A stretch of 64,000 bases of DNA from Leucaena leucocephala (Eukaryota > Streptophyta > Magnoliopsida > Fabales > Fabaceae), in assembly GCA_037074615.1 (NCBI GenBank), contig CM073545.1:17316001-17380000 (forward strand), read 5' to 3'. Position 1 is the first letter of the stretch, and every line of letters begins with the position of its first letter. Made by a program: the position numbers and the translations under genes. Below the pieces are notes generated by a model. The model saw only the letters and a program-made list of their open reading frames with translations. It was not told the origin of the DNA and made no database searches. This document shows positions 21,956-34,087 of the stretch, piece by piece.

Positions 21956-23823
21956 CTAATCAAGGATAAGGAAATCGCCAATTGCTTTGACTCAACCGAT
22001 CATTCCACGGAACTCCCTCTTTCAAGTCAAACCCTTTCAGATTCAGTTATGGCTGCCCGACCATCTCATATAGGTTAAATTTTGTGTATTTCTGTTATTA
22101 GATCCCTCAATTAGACTTTAACTTGTAACGTGTGAAAAATGTTATTATGGAGAACTCAATAGTTGTTCTAAAGTTTTCAGATTCATTTTTCCATTTTTTT
22201 TAGGATGACGAGAATATATATATACACACATACGCTTGATGAGTAAGTTATTTCTATCATGTTAAGGATCGAATTCATTCTATGAACATTGATACTCCAA
22301 AAAGAAAAATTATTCAAGAAAGTTCAGCGCTGCAACTTAAGAAACTAGTGTCACGACAAGTCACTGTTTTTTTGCTCCAACTTAAGAGGACGCCTTTTTT
22401 GAAGTATTGTGCCATAGAAGAAACTTATTTTTAAAGAAAATCTGCTTATTGGTTCAATTTTCTCTTCTACTTTCGTCTTGTTTCTCTTATTACCCCCTTA
22501 ATTTATGATTTATATATTCTTCGAGTTGCATGTTGAACCTTGTAATCATAAGATGAACTAAATTAGGTGATTGGGAATAATTTGTTTATTCAGTCCACAT
22601 TCTTCATAATATTTTAAGTGGGAGGAGATCATTACGTGATTTGGCTAACATTAATTATTCGTTATATTGAAACTAGATCATGATCTGTGAGTTCATATTT
22701 TGGGACACGAAAGTATATATAACTGCTAATTTCAAGTGTCTCATAAGGATATATTTTTTCATCAAGTATTTGAAGTTGGTTTTTCTATAGATTAGTTAAG
22801 CACGTTCTATCGGTGATCCTGTAAATATATTTTAACTTTAAGCTATAATGACATATTCTGTAGGTGATGCATTAAGAATATGATGAAGCGGGTAATTAGT
22901 ATCTTCTAAAATGAAGAGGACAATCATATATGATCTCAAATTTTTAGCTAGATCTCTTCTATTCTAACACAGCAACCCCTTTTTCATTTTTAAATTTAGT
23001 TCAATTATTTTTTATATAAGGAGAGTTGGAGATCTTGATCACTACCCACATTTCATCCTACATTAAGTTATCCCTAAGCGACAATTTAGTTTAATTTCTA
23101 ATCCTCTGTTTTATTGACAAAACAAAAACCCTTCGCGTGAGTGTTTTGAGCAAGAACCTCTTTATAGGATGTCAGGATTTAGATTACGATTAAAACTCAT
23201 CAATTAATAGTCTAGTGATAAATTCATGTGATAATAATATTCTACTAGGTTATTAACGTACGTATGATCAAAAGCACAAACTTCGGTTTTATACATAGAT
23301 GCAAGTCCACAAACTTCAATAATCAAAAGCAAAAACAATATGATGGAGCGGCCAAGCTACTTGCTAGAGCAAGGCTACACATTACTAATTAGTAGGATAA
23401 TAATCATAAGTGTACTGATGAATTGATGAAAATTCAAATTTTGAAGGAATGAAAAGGAATTTAGGTGCTTTTTTGACACTCCTTCAATAACTATCCATAG
23501 CTAGCCATCTTCAGTTTTGACCAACAATCTGCATGCCATATTTAATTTCAATACATTAATTATAACTCTTATAAATGTAATTGAGAGGGAAATATGAGAA
23601 AAATGAGCATAATCATGACCACATATATGCATTGTATTGCAAACAATAAAACAAAAAAATTAGCCTCTCCAAAGCCAGTTTCCAGGCACAAGACTGAGCT
23701 ATACTCTCTAAAAGTATGTTCTTAATGTTCCTCTTTCTTCAATTCAATTCCCATATCTTAAAATTCACGATGTAACCTCTTATTATATGAATCCCATCAA
23801 CATAAGGAAGAATTACCATCTGC
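20139..23823. other. Intergenic, 3' flank of the first MYB gene
   Basis: No gene is recognised. The stretch from about 23100 on is similar to 32300-32730 (for example GGATTTAGATTA), so it belongs to the duplicated unit around the MYB genes. Frames at 20641-21064 and 21693-21953 show no domain. Confidence 0.5.
21899..21956. repeat. Compound microsatellite (TC)n(TA)n(CA)n
   Basis: Three adjoining dinucleotide runs, each about 7 to 11 units long. Confidence 0.95.
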
Positions 23824-25105
23824 TTATATATCCTTTTTAGGATCTTCTTGCATCACTTGGCGCAAAAACGCAGCATTATCCAAGATGTATGAGGAATATT
23901 CATCCACATCTGCTAAATTTACTGCATGGTTCATACTGTAATAGTTATACTGGTCATATATATTTTCTAGGAGAAATGGCTGGGTCCAAAAATCGCCGAG
24001 ATCTTCAAAGATTTCCCATGCATCATTAGCAGGGCTTTCTCCTCCGAAGGAAAAGGTTGAAGATGAATTGTAGCTGGGTGGGGATCTTTCTGAGATATCA
24101 CTGGAGGAAGCAGAAGCAAGACCAAGCTGAGGATTTTCAGGTTCGAGAGACTTGGTTGTTTCTCCCTCACAAGTACCACTTGCCTTCATTTTGAACTCAG
24201 ATTTTCCTGCATTATTGCACTCCAACTGCTTCTTTAGGTGACTATGCCAATGGTTCTTAATCTCGTTGTCACTTCTCCCTGGTAATAGCTTGGCCATCGA
24301 AGCCCACCTACGACAACAAATGTTATATATGTTAGATATAATACATATTAGGTATACATATGAAACAATGTTGTTTAAAGCACTCGAGCTTTGAAGTTAA
24401 CTGATTCTTTCACATATAATTAAAGACTGCATTTGTTCCTTCGTAACTTTTTTCATCCCAATATGGAATCACAATATCTGGAATTTTAAGAGAACAAATT
24501 AAAACTCGATCATCCAACTTAAATTTTCTCACTTTAAGAAATCATTTTCAAGTGAAAACCAAAACCCCTTCATCCTTGATTAAGGAAAAATCATTGATGA
24601 ATAAAAAAAATCCGAATAGATCCGGAAGAGCATATGTCAGAGGTAACATATGCTTACTGATTTCCACGCTGTTGATGTAATTTGATGATGAGTTGGTCTT
24701 CTTCTTGGGTGTAATTTCCACGCTTTATGCCCGGGCGAAGGTAATTTAGCCATCGAAGTCTGCAACTCTTTCCACACCTTGTTAAACCTGTACGTAATTG
24801 CAGCTGAAACCCCATCAAGATCCATCCCACCAACATGTATTTCTTTAATTAGGTTGAAACAAACAAATTGGTTAATTTTGGTGTATGTTTGGTTAACAAG
24901 TTCAAGTGTGTGCGCACATATATATATGTGTGTACTCTCAACACCAATTATATATATATATAGATATACCTGAGTGTTTGGGGAGTTGGCGCCAATTACG
25001 GTGGCCGCATCTCTCAACATATGCTCTCAACATTTCATCCTCTTCCTTACTCCACGTACCTCTCTTTATTCCATTTTTGTCATAGTAAGGGCCTCTCATG
25101 ATCAT
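23824..25105 (-). CDS. R2R3-MYB transcription factor, array member 1
   Basis: This nuclear DNA-binding regulator has three exons in the classic R2R3 layout: 24970-25105, 24658-24787 (exactly 130 bp) and 23824-24307. They join to 249 residues. The start gives MIMRGPYYDKNG; the second Met (25099) aligns better with relatives. R2 runs from GTWSKEEDE to LRWLNYLRP. R3 runs from GNYTQEEDQ to LPGRSDNEIKNHWHSHLKKQ, and the spaced tryptophans of both repeats are present except the usual hydrophobic replacement at the first R3 position. The bHLH-binding signature is absent. The C-terminal part is acidic and Ser-rich with an FW motif (DFWTQPF), shared with the other members. It is closest in my reading to MYB13/14/15-type factors; target genes are unknown. 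Confidence 0.93.
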
Positions 25106-25193
25106 CACCTTTGTACGTTACTAAACTTATTTGGTTTTCTCAGATGAACCTAATTTCCAATATTGAAACCTATGCACATGGAAGGCAAAACAC

Positions 25194-25203
25194 ATATATA
25201 TAA
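25194..25203 (-). promoter_or_regulatory. Candidate TATA box of MYB 1
   Basis: TTATATATAT on the minus strand, about 90 bases upstream of the start codon. A similarly placed TATA lies upstream of MYB 2 and MYB 3. Confidence 0.5.
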
Positions 25204-25330
25204 TTGGGAACCTCTCAGCTCCACTTAATAATACTGAAGCCCTAGCTACCAATAAGATTCTCAACACGCTGAAAGAAATATGGGTATGTTTTCTAGTTCA
25301 TGGAAAATTCCCCGGCCCTAACAAATAATA

Positions 25331-25355
25331 AAATATGGGTGTATGATTTTGAACG
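25331..25355 (-). promoter_or_regulatory. 25-bp block identical upstream of MYB 1 and MYB 2
   Basis: These 25 bases (beginning AAATATGGGTGTATG on the plus strand) are identical to 34261-34285 while neighbouring sequence has diverged. The block lies about 230 bases from the MYB 1 start and about 175 from the MYB 2 start. A shared promoter element is plausible; chance survival is possible. Confidence 0.5.
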
Positions 25356-27806
25356 TGAAAAAGCGCTGCCACCTTTACCTTTGGTGGTCTTTTTCTGTGT
25401 CGGCTATTAGGAGTGCCAATTTGTGAGAAGCGGATCGGGATTGGTCACTTGCAAAATAAAGTTTTAAGTCGTTCGCAAAAGAAATTTGATCGTTCTGGGT
25501 CGTTCCATGTATCTTTAATAAAAAAGATACTCGGTTCATCTGTATAATTGGTCATTTTAAGTATGTGTGTGTGTGTGTCTATCTTGTACAAAACTTTTTG
25601 ACTTCGTGGACATTTAATCAAAAACTTTGCCTATCACTGACTCGCTCCTTCCTCTGGAATAAGGGTAGACTTCAGATGGACGAGATAGTTAGGACTTGGG
25701 AAGTTTCAGGTAACCGAGTGGGGATAATTAAATATGAGAAAAATCAAGGATAATTTCAGACGTTGGTTAATCGTTATCAGTGTGCCAAAATAAAATAAAA
25801 TTATATATATAAAGATTTTTATAACAGAACTTTATAAATCGATATTGTGAAAGAATGAAATTGAGAAAAATTCATAAATCGTCTCATTCTTCATCTAAAT
25901 ATCTAACCCCACCCCTAAAAGACATTCTTTTGCTCAGACTTCCTTTTCCATAAACTACTGTATTTGACATATTCAGATCTTATATATACACGCGAACTCT
26001 AAACTTGAAATTAGTTTCAGCCTTTAAATTGAAATATGTCATAAATAATAAAAGAAAAAAATAGTCTCTCCTCTCTGTTCTATTCAAAAACTTAGTAAAC
26101 CTCATTCTATACATCATTTGAATAAAATCCTAGTTTCACATGACTTTAGCAAATGAATGAGAAATGAGACTATCGTTGGACTTGGTTTGGTGTGAAAGCG
26201 CATAAACTGAAATATTGCACCCTATTTGGTGTTTAGCGATCGAGAAATAGAAACCAAACTGGAATATGAGACTATTGTGTCGCTGAGTCGTGAAATATGT
26301 ATGCATTCTTCTTTCCTCTATGCTTTGGTTCTGTTCCTGCACTCACCAGAACAAGCACATAGCATGACTTGCGAAACTAGAAAACCAGTATATTGAGAAT
26401 GCCAAGTCTGACTAGCTACTACCTACAGGCACATTTGACATGTCATTCATATTAATAATAAATGTAAATGGTATTTTAATTTTATTGTTTTTAATCATAC
26501 CTAATAAATAAATAAAAATATTTATTTTTCGCATCCGATTAAACGCAATTCTTTTTGTTTTTTTCCATTTATATATACACACATGCATACACCTGTCAAG
26601 GGAGTTAATGTTGACGGTCATGGTTGTTAATTTCAATCTGCTGCGTGGCTTGGGATTTTGCATTTAAGGCTCATCACTAGTTCCCCAAAATTCACGCTTT
26701 AAGAGAGCAGTATATTATTCCCAAATGGTTTTATTAATATTTTGTATTTAATATATATTTTGTAAGAAGAATTTTTTATATGCATAACTATCATCCTATT
26801 TGAGATAATCATATTCGAGGTATTATTGAGATACTGAATGTGGATACCTTTCTAGATGAATATTTAAAATTTAATTCGTCAAGATATTAACCCATTTCAT
26901 CAATCTAACTTTATTGGTGTAGATAACAGTAGTCAAATTACAAGTTGGTTCTCTTACATTGATGAAATCAAATGCATAAGGTGAATTATGCGTGTGTAAA
27001 GAGAGAGATTGAAACTAGAAAAAGGGAAAATTAGTCTCAATAACCAACATAGAGGGATATTTAGCCTAAACTCCCTTAAAACTGATATTTATATAGGAGG
27101 ACCTAAGCAAAAAATAAAAATTAAAATGACATTACTATCCTTTGCTGCCTTCCTATTTCCCTCAACGTTTTAGTCATTCAAGCAAAAGATGCACGACTCT
27201 TCATCGTTACTTTTAGTTGTCTTTTTGCAGTAAATTAAAACATATAGTAACAGGAAATATGGACAATCAATTTGATATTTGCGGAGAGATTCTGTCACGT
27301 CCCGAAATTTGAACAGTGACCGGCACAGAATATGAATAATTTCGTATTCTGTAAGCCTAAAACCTTAAATGAAACGTTTAAAGTAATAATCATAACTTAA
27401 CTTTCAGTTTAAATGAAAAGCCAAATACTTTAATTCAAATTCCAATATTTTCTAAAATGATTCGAAACTAGAAATTTATCTATAAGTTAGGTGGAGCATC
27501 TAACCCTTTAGTAAAATAATACATGTATTTCAGAAAATATAATTACTTCAAAATTCGACGTGCCAAAACAATTGCGTCGGATCAAACGTGAGGCTCTTCA
27601 CTGCTCAGCTGGAGGAATAGGGTCAACTGCACTATCTGAAGCCAAATAATCTACTCGTGAATAACGTCCCAAAAATATAGTTTGAAATGTGAAAATAAAT
27701 AATTTCAGCATGTTTAAATATAAATCATAATATTTCGTAATTCAATACAATTTTTTTCAGTAAACTTCATTTTATGAAAGTAAACACTTTATTTCTTGAA
27801 CATTTC

Positions 27807-28102
27807 AAAACAATCATTTCAAGTCAAACACTTTTCCGTAGAACTTCAACAATAATTGAATTTCAATACCTTTAAACATAACGCATATAGTTTCATAATT
27901 CATAACGAATAACTCAGTAAACATTTTCTTTTCAGAAAATCTGTTTAAAACAATCATTTCAAGTCAAACACTTTTCCGTAGAACTTCAACAATAATTGAA
28001 TTTCAATACCTTTAAACATAACGCATATAGTTTCATAATTCATAACGAATAACTCAGTAAACGTTTTCTTTTCAGAAAATCTATTTAAAACAATCATTTC
28101 AA
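27807..28102. repeat. 140-bp tandem repeat inside the solo LTR
   Basis: Two nearly identical units start at 27807 and 27947, and a third, quickly diverging one starts at 28087. Each begins AAAACAATCATTTCAA. The first two units differ at only a few positions. Confidence 0.93.
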
Positions 28103-28204
28103 AATATCTCTTTTTCCGTAGGACTTCGACAGAACGAAACAGGCGTGGACACGCAGTCCACGAGGGTAACTAACCAATCCGTCGTGACTCGAGGCCACGT
28201 AAAA

Positions 28205-28344
28205 CAGGCGTAGGTATAAAACCCACGAAATACAGGCGCATGTACAAGACCTACGAATAACAGGCGCGAGAATAAATCCTACGAATAACAGGCGCGAGTA
28301 CAAGACCCACGAATAACAGGCGCGAGTATAAGACCCACGAATGT
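28205..28344. repeat. 28-bp minisatellite, five units, inside the solo LTR
   Basis: Units start at 28205, 28233, 28261, 28289 and 28317, each beginning CAGGCG and ending near CCACGAATAA. The last two differ at a single base. A degenerate related unit lies at about 28130-28160. Confidence 0.93.
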
Positions 28345-31225
28345 CCGTCGAGCTCGGGTTTAACCATGGTGCACCAAGGACTAACAGTACTGCTGTTAGT
28401 AACCAGCGTTCTGTCTTCCGTCCTCAAAAACCTTTCAATCATGCATGGGGCCATTTAACATTTAATAATCATAACATTTTTCAATGCAACAATTTCCATT
28501 AAAATCATTCATAATCATGAAACTTCCCCAGCATGAACATTTTCGATAAATCATCAAACCATGATTGTCAATCCATATGAATAAGTATGCAATAATGAAA
28601 TATCCATTCTCAACATTTAAAACCATGAATTCATATGCTCGCTTTTTCGTAAATCATGCTGAAAATCAACTTTTGATTGAAATATCAAATAACTAAATAT
28701 ATAAAGTCATGAGTTCACAATTCTTTTCTCGTAATTCGTGATAAAATTCACATGTAATAAATATGTCAAAAACTGATTATATTTAAAAATCTCAAAGTTT
28801 AGGGACGTTATTCACTCACCTGTCACGCTCCTAAACCTTTACTCTTTTCAGTCAATCAACTTCCAATTATTTTCACTTCTCAATTCCCTGATATCCCGAA
28901 ACAATATATTAACATTCTATTCAAAGCTTCAACAGAAATAAATCATCCTTAATATGATATTTCAATTCATTACACACCATCAACCATTTAATAAAGATTC
29001 AATACGTAAGCTCCTAAACTATCAACCAACCACTTCCTTAATCTATAACCAATCAGAGAGGCATCCTCATTGACATGTCTTGGCCACTATTAAATTGATT
29101 AAAACACTTATTCATTTCTAAATAAACCTTAAACACGACCTTTGCACAGGTTTAAAACCTCCACAATCATCTCTAACATGTTCATACAAACAAGCCACGA
29201 CATAGGAAATAAATCAAGCTTGAATTCCCATGCCATTGATTCTAACACCTCTTTAAATGTTTCCTAGAAGCGGTTTATGTCCACTTAGTATATTTATGTC
29301 ATATTTGGGCATAATAGTACTATGACATTTTCATCTTTAGATATCTAGAATCTAAATCCATCAAATATTCTTTCTCAAACAACCCATCGGCACATATTCC
29401 ATTTAATTCCTTTAGCAATTGAGCACTTGTATATTTTCTAAAAATTCGGACAGCAACTAATTCCAATGCTAAAGGTCAAAGACTATATTAAAGAGCTAAA
29501 GCAATTATTCATTATTATAGCATCCAATCAACTGAACATGCAGCGACATTTTCTCATCAGCAATGTGATATATTGTTTGCCTAAGTTTTATCTCACAGCC
29601 CTCCATGACTATTTCACTTATAGCTCCCTCTCCCTTCGCTAGAACCAGATTTTGAAACACCAGACAACAACTCTTCCCTTATGTATCCAAGTTGGCCGAG
29701 ACACAAACCTACATATATATACTTGACTTACTTATCTTATTCTCCTTCCCAGAACATATCAACATATATATATACACACACACACACATAACACAGTATC
29801 CTCCCTTTCTTTTCCCAAGCTAAATCATACCAGCAGCGCCATAAACATATATATACACATACATATGCTATTTAACTTCCCATACAGCAGCACAATTCCC
29901 TAAACCATGAACCCCAACTTCACGTTCATATATGTATATATATACACATGTTTTCCAACTCCACAGTGACATGTATATACATCAAGACAGCCAATCAAGG
30001 CAATTCATTTAGGCATATAATCATATACTGTCACACCACATGCATTATGACCCCTCTTTCTTTGTTCACACATGCACAAGCACCAAAACAGCAACCACAC
30101 CAACACATCCAGTCGGATCAATTCACATTCCTTTTCTTTTTCTTTCGATTTCCTCAGCCCAAATACCACAGATCATACATATATACACATTCTGCTATAC
30201 AACAGTAGCAACACACACACATACTCAGCAATACGCAACACAGCAAAATCCCCTTCTATTCCTTCTCTGTTTCTGTTTCTGTTTCCTCTTCTCACTCTTT
30301 TCTAACATGTCCGCCACACACACACATGTACACACACCATTTAACCATCAGAAATAGAGACATATGCATATGTATTAAAGCAGCAGCATTAGCCCAGCAC
30401 AAAGAACAGAAAACAACAGAATTCCACAGACACAGCCACGACAGGAAAGAAGTGGAACTTACCACTTCACTCACTGCAGTAGAACCACAGAGTCAAGCAG
30501 AAGGATAACACTTCAAGTTCTCAAGTCTCTTCCCTCTGGCACTCACGACAAACTCCCATCGTTACCCACAGGCCCACAGAACGACCCACGACAACAACAG
30601 GGCGGAAATCAAATTCTGAAATCGCTACAGTAACAACAGCCACACAGAACCACAGTGACAAGGTAACCTGCTTCATGGCGACGGTGATGGCGATGGCTAC
30701 CAGGGTGATCAACTGGGAGGAAGATGAATCTCACAGCAGTGGAACTCGCGACAGTTACTCCGAGCTTCCCTCTACTCTCTCTCTCGCTGAAACCCACCGT
30801 CGACAGAGAGAATGAAGAAATGGAGAAGGAAAGTCACGGACTTAAAGGAAACAACCACGACCTTCCGTGCCGTGTACTAAACCTCCGCGCCGCACGCTGA
30901 CCCCAAATCTTCCCCCGCCCACTGCCTGCGCCATTTCCTTCTGCCGACACGGGATGACGCCTTGCAGAGAAAGGAAAAAAAATGGGGAAGGAGGTCGGGC
31001 AGGTGAAGGAAATTCAGAGGGGTAAGATGGTAATTTCATGGATGAAAAATTTAAAATAAACCCTCACCCCTGCACTCGCAAGGAATCGAACCAGAGACCT
31101 CAGGATTTCTAGCGCCACTTCCAACCACTCAGCTAGCCTTGACTCTTGTAACAATTCTGCACAAAATAATATTTAAACCAACTTTGCATTATTTACTTAA
31201 GATTTCTGCTGGCTATTACAGATTC

Positions 31226-32097
31226 TGTAAAAATGGGCTACTCTTCGAGGGAGAACAAAAACGAGGTTCTCATATTAGGACGTTAATTCCAATTGAAAAC
31301 TAAAAAGGGGAGATTACTTTTGCTCATATGATTATCCATATAATTAGCTATCCCACTCCATTTCATTCCATCCCAACAGAAAGTTCCAAAACATTACCTG
31401 AAGAAACAGATCAGATTAATCATACTTAATAATACTAATTACGTGGCTTTTGAGTAAGCAATTTATTATTTTCCATTAATTTATTTAACTGTGGCCTTGA
31501 AAATTAAAAGATTAATATAAAACTTAATAAAGTTAGGGTACTAAAATGATATGCACATCTTTGCCCTTAATATTTATTTTAAAATTATTAGACGTGATTT
31601 AGGGATATGGGATTTGAGTTTACCACGTAGTGAAAACTACAGAATCTTGACTTTTAACCCAAAGAAGGGAAAAGACAACTCTCATTGATTGTTGCCTAAA
31701 TGCTCGTCGGCCGCATGAAATTTTGGAAAACAGAAAACTGTCGCCGACTGAAATTCAAAACTCGCACAGAACATACTAATATCCAGTTGTTCACTAACCT
31801 TATGTTTAGATGGAAATAAAATTATAGAGAAAATAATACTAGAAGAAAAAACTCTAAAAAATAATAAATTCTTTTATCATTTAAAAAAAATTCCTAATAT
31901 TTTCATCCCTTGCCCCCCCCCCCTCACTTTTATCTCTATCCAAACATATCCCAAAACACATACGAGAAAATGGAAAAGGAAAACACGTACGGAGGGGGAG
32001 AAGAGGGAGAGAGAGAACGAACTCCAGTAGGTTTTTATTTTCTCGCAAGATATTATCATAATGACGACTTAGAAAAATGAGGGCACAATCATATATA
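31226..32097. other. Intergenic, similar to the 3' flank of MYB 3
   Basis: No gene is seen. From about 31680 the sequence resembles 44340-44460 (for example GAAATTTTGG and GTCGCCGACTGAAATTCAA), that is, the 3' flank of MYB 3. A C10 run lies near 31912-31921. Confidence 0.55.
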
Positions 32098-32205
32098 AAT
32101 ATTCAGTCCAAAAATCGCCACTATATTCTCAGAATTTATTAGCATTCTTCTGGGGGGAATTGTTGGCGGTCGATTCTGTATCAATAGATGGCAAGGAAGC
32201 AGAGC
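32098..32205 (-). pseudogene. Relic of a MYB 3-type exon 3
   Basis: On the minus strand this reads a decayed version of the MYB 3 C-terminal region: SIDTES for SIDIES, ANNSP for AKNSP, then NKF followed by a stop where MYB 3 continues NKFQEYSGDFW. Bases for the SGDFW part follow (CCACTATATTC...AAAAATCGCC on the plus strand). Compared with 44693-44805, roughly 40 bases are deleted between SP and NKF. No R2 or R3 exons of this copy are found nearby. It shows that a MYB 3-like gene once lay directly downstream of MYB 2. Confidence 0.75.
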
Positions 32206-32730
32206 GTTGCTTTGTGTGTGTTATTGCCACTATATATTCATGTGTTGATTGGCAAAAACAGAAACCCTTGTGTGTGTTTGTCTCTGTGTGTGCTTCTTTT
32301 TTGGTTTGAGCGAGAATACTCTTTGGGATGTCTGGATTTAGATTAAAGTGCTCAAATTTATATCTGTCTATATATATTTTAGTATAAAAATATGTATAGA
32401 GGCATCACGATTTTCGACACATACAGATTCACAAACTTGGGTTTTATACACATATATATATAGAAACAAGTCCACAGACTTAAATAATCAGAACGACGAA
32501 CAATATATATGATGGAATGAGTTGGCTACTTGGCATGGCCACACACATTTACATATTAGTAGGATGATGATAAGTGTGCACACGAAATTGCAAATTTGGT
32601 GTTGCAGGCCAATAAAAAGGAATTTGTTGCTTTTTTGACACTCCTATATATATATATATAGCCATCTTCACCTTTGACCAGCAATATCTGCATGCCATAT
32701 ATGTTTAATTTTAATGCATTGATTATTTGC
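32206..32730. other. 3' flank of MYB 2
   Basis: No gene. It parallels the 3' flank of MYB 1 at 23100-23820: both contain GGATTTAGATTA and, nearer the gene, a TTTTTTGACACTCCT block (about 32630 and 23470). Confidence 0.6.
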
Positions 32731-34087
32731 TTATATATCCTTTGAAGGATCTTCCTGAAATTCTTGCATGACATGGCTCAAAAACTCAGTATTATCAATG
32801 AGGATTGAGGAATATTCGTCCACATCTGGATAGTTCAGACTATAATAATAATAGTCATCCTGGTCGTATGTATGTTCTGGGACAAATGGTTGGCTCCAAA
32901 AATCTCCGAATTCTTCAAATATTTCCCATGCAGCATCAGCAACGCTTTGATCTCCTCCGAAGGAAAGGGTTGGAGATGAAGTGTAGCCGGGTGGTGAGCT
33001 TTCTGAAATATTGCTGGAGGAAGCAGGCAAAGGGCTTTCAAGTTCGAAATACTTTGATGTTTCTCCTTCACAAGTAGCACTAGGTTTCATTTTGAACTCA
33101 GATTTTCCTCCGTGATTGCACTCCAACTGCTTCTTTAGGCGGCTATGCCAATGGTTCTTAATCTCATTGTCACTTCTCCCCGGTAATCTTTCGGCAATCG
33201 AAGACCATCTGCGACCATAAATATCAGATATATATATTAGGGACAATCTTGCACGCTCTTACTCGATTTCGAAAGCACTTAAGCTTTGAAGTCAATTGAA
33301 GACTGCATTATTTACTTAACTCTTTTCATCCCAATCAAGAATTTGAGGAAAATGAAAAACTCTTTGTCCTCTAACCTTTACTTTTCCCCGAGTTATCGTA
33401 CCTATACTAAGGGAAATAACAATGGCTTAATGCATATGTACAACCTAATGAAACTTCCTAAATTATAAATTTTATATTAGTTCTATCTAGAGTCAAAACT
33501 GATGCGTTTGTAGAACAGTAATTAACGAGTGAATACGAAGAAATCACAAGATTTCTGTGTTCTCTGATTTGCAAATAGAACTTACGGGAAAAAAATGATT
33601 GATGTGAGAAGGAACGCATGTGCTTACTTATTTCCATGTTGTTCATGCAATTTGATGATGAGTTCGTCTTCTTCTTGGGTGTAATTCCCACGCTTTACAT
33701 CCGGGCGCAGGTAATTTAGCCATCGAAGTCTGCAACTCTTTCCGCACCTCGATAAACCTGTAAAATGCAGGTGAAACTCCATCAAGATCCATCCCCACTT
33801 TTACTTCTTTATTCAGAAGCTAAAGTTAGGTTTAAACAAGTTGGTTCATGCTCACAACACATCTAAGTGGGGATTACAGGAAGAGAATATCTCCATCACT
33901 GAGTGCATGATCGAATTAAACCTGGTTTAAGTTTGATTAACGAGTTCAAGATACCTGCGTGATTGGGGAGTTGACGCCAATTAGTGTGGCCGTGTCTCTC
34001 AACATAGGCTCTTAACCTTTCATCTTCTTTCTTACTCCACGCACCTCTCTTTACTCCATTTCTGTCATAGTAAGGGCCTCTCATCAT
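32731..34087 (-). CDS. R2R3-MYB transcription factor, array member 2
   Basis: This is the closest paralogue of member 1. Exons 33955-34087, 33628-33757 (130 bp) and 32731-33208 join in phase to 246 residues. It starts MMRGPYYDRNGVKRGAW. R2 contains NWRQLPNHAG and then an RCGKSCRLRW-type helix. R3 ends GRRWSSIAERL at the exon border (K at the splice, then WSSIAERLPGRSDNEIKNHWHSRLKKQ). The C-terminal half matches member 1 through GKSEFKMK, CEGET, GDFWSQPF, VDEYSS and EDPSKDI at the end. No lesion is seen, so it should be functional if transcribed. The same MYB13/14/15-like affinity applies. Confidence 0.93.

Larger units (their letters stand above)
25106..27292. other. MYB 1 upstream region, duplicated with MYB 2 flank
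   Basis: No gene is seen. Segments here match the upstream flank of MYB 2: 25331-25355 matches 34261-34285, 25600-25740 resembles 34500-34660, and 25920-26530 resembles 40420-41020 beyond the inserted Copia 2. The whole block is one half of a segmental duplication. Confidence 0.7.
27293..31220 (-). mobile_element. Solo LTR of a Gypsy-type retrotransposon, 3.9 kb
   Basis: The segment starts TGTCACGTCCCGAAA and ends GGCTATTACA. It is flanked by the 5-bp duplication GATTC (27288-27292 and 31221-31225). TG...CA ends plus the duplication fit an LTR, and no second copy, internal domain or polyprotein is found, so it looks like a solo LTR left by recombination. On the minus strand it ends CGGGACGTGACA, a common 3' end of plant Ty3/gypsy LTRs, which suggests minus orientation. 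The 3928-bp length fits long-LTR chromovirus or Tat lineages; I cannot assign which. It contains no credible coding sequence. Confidence 0.82.

Noticed and set aside
28205..28344. The regularly spaced 28-bp units as a CRISPR array
   Set aside because: The repeats are contiguous with no unique spacers, and the window is plant nuclear DNA.
30040..30508. Plus-strand Thr/His-rich frames inside the solo LTR
   Set aside because: They come from CACACA-rich sequence inside the LTR and have no domain.
31070..31140. A tRNA-like B-box string (GAATCGAACC) near the end of the solo LTR
   Set aside because: No cloverleaf or A box fits around it; it is part of the LTR.
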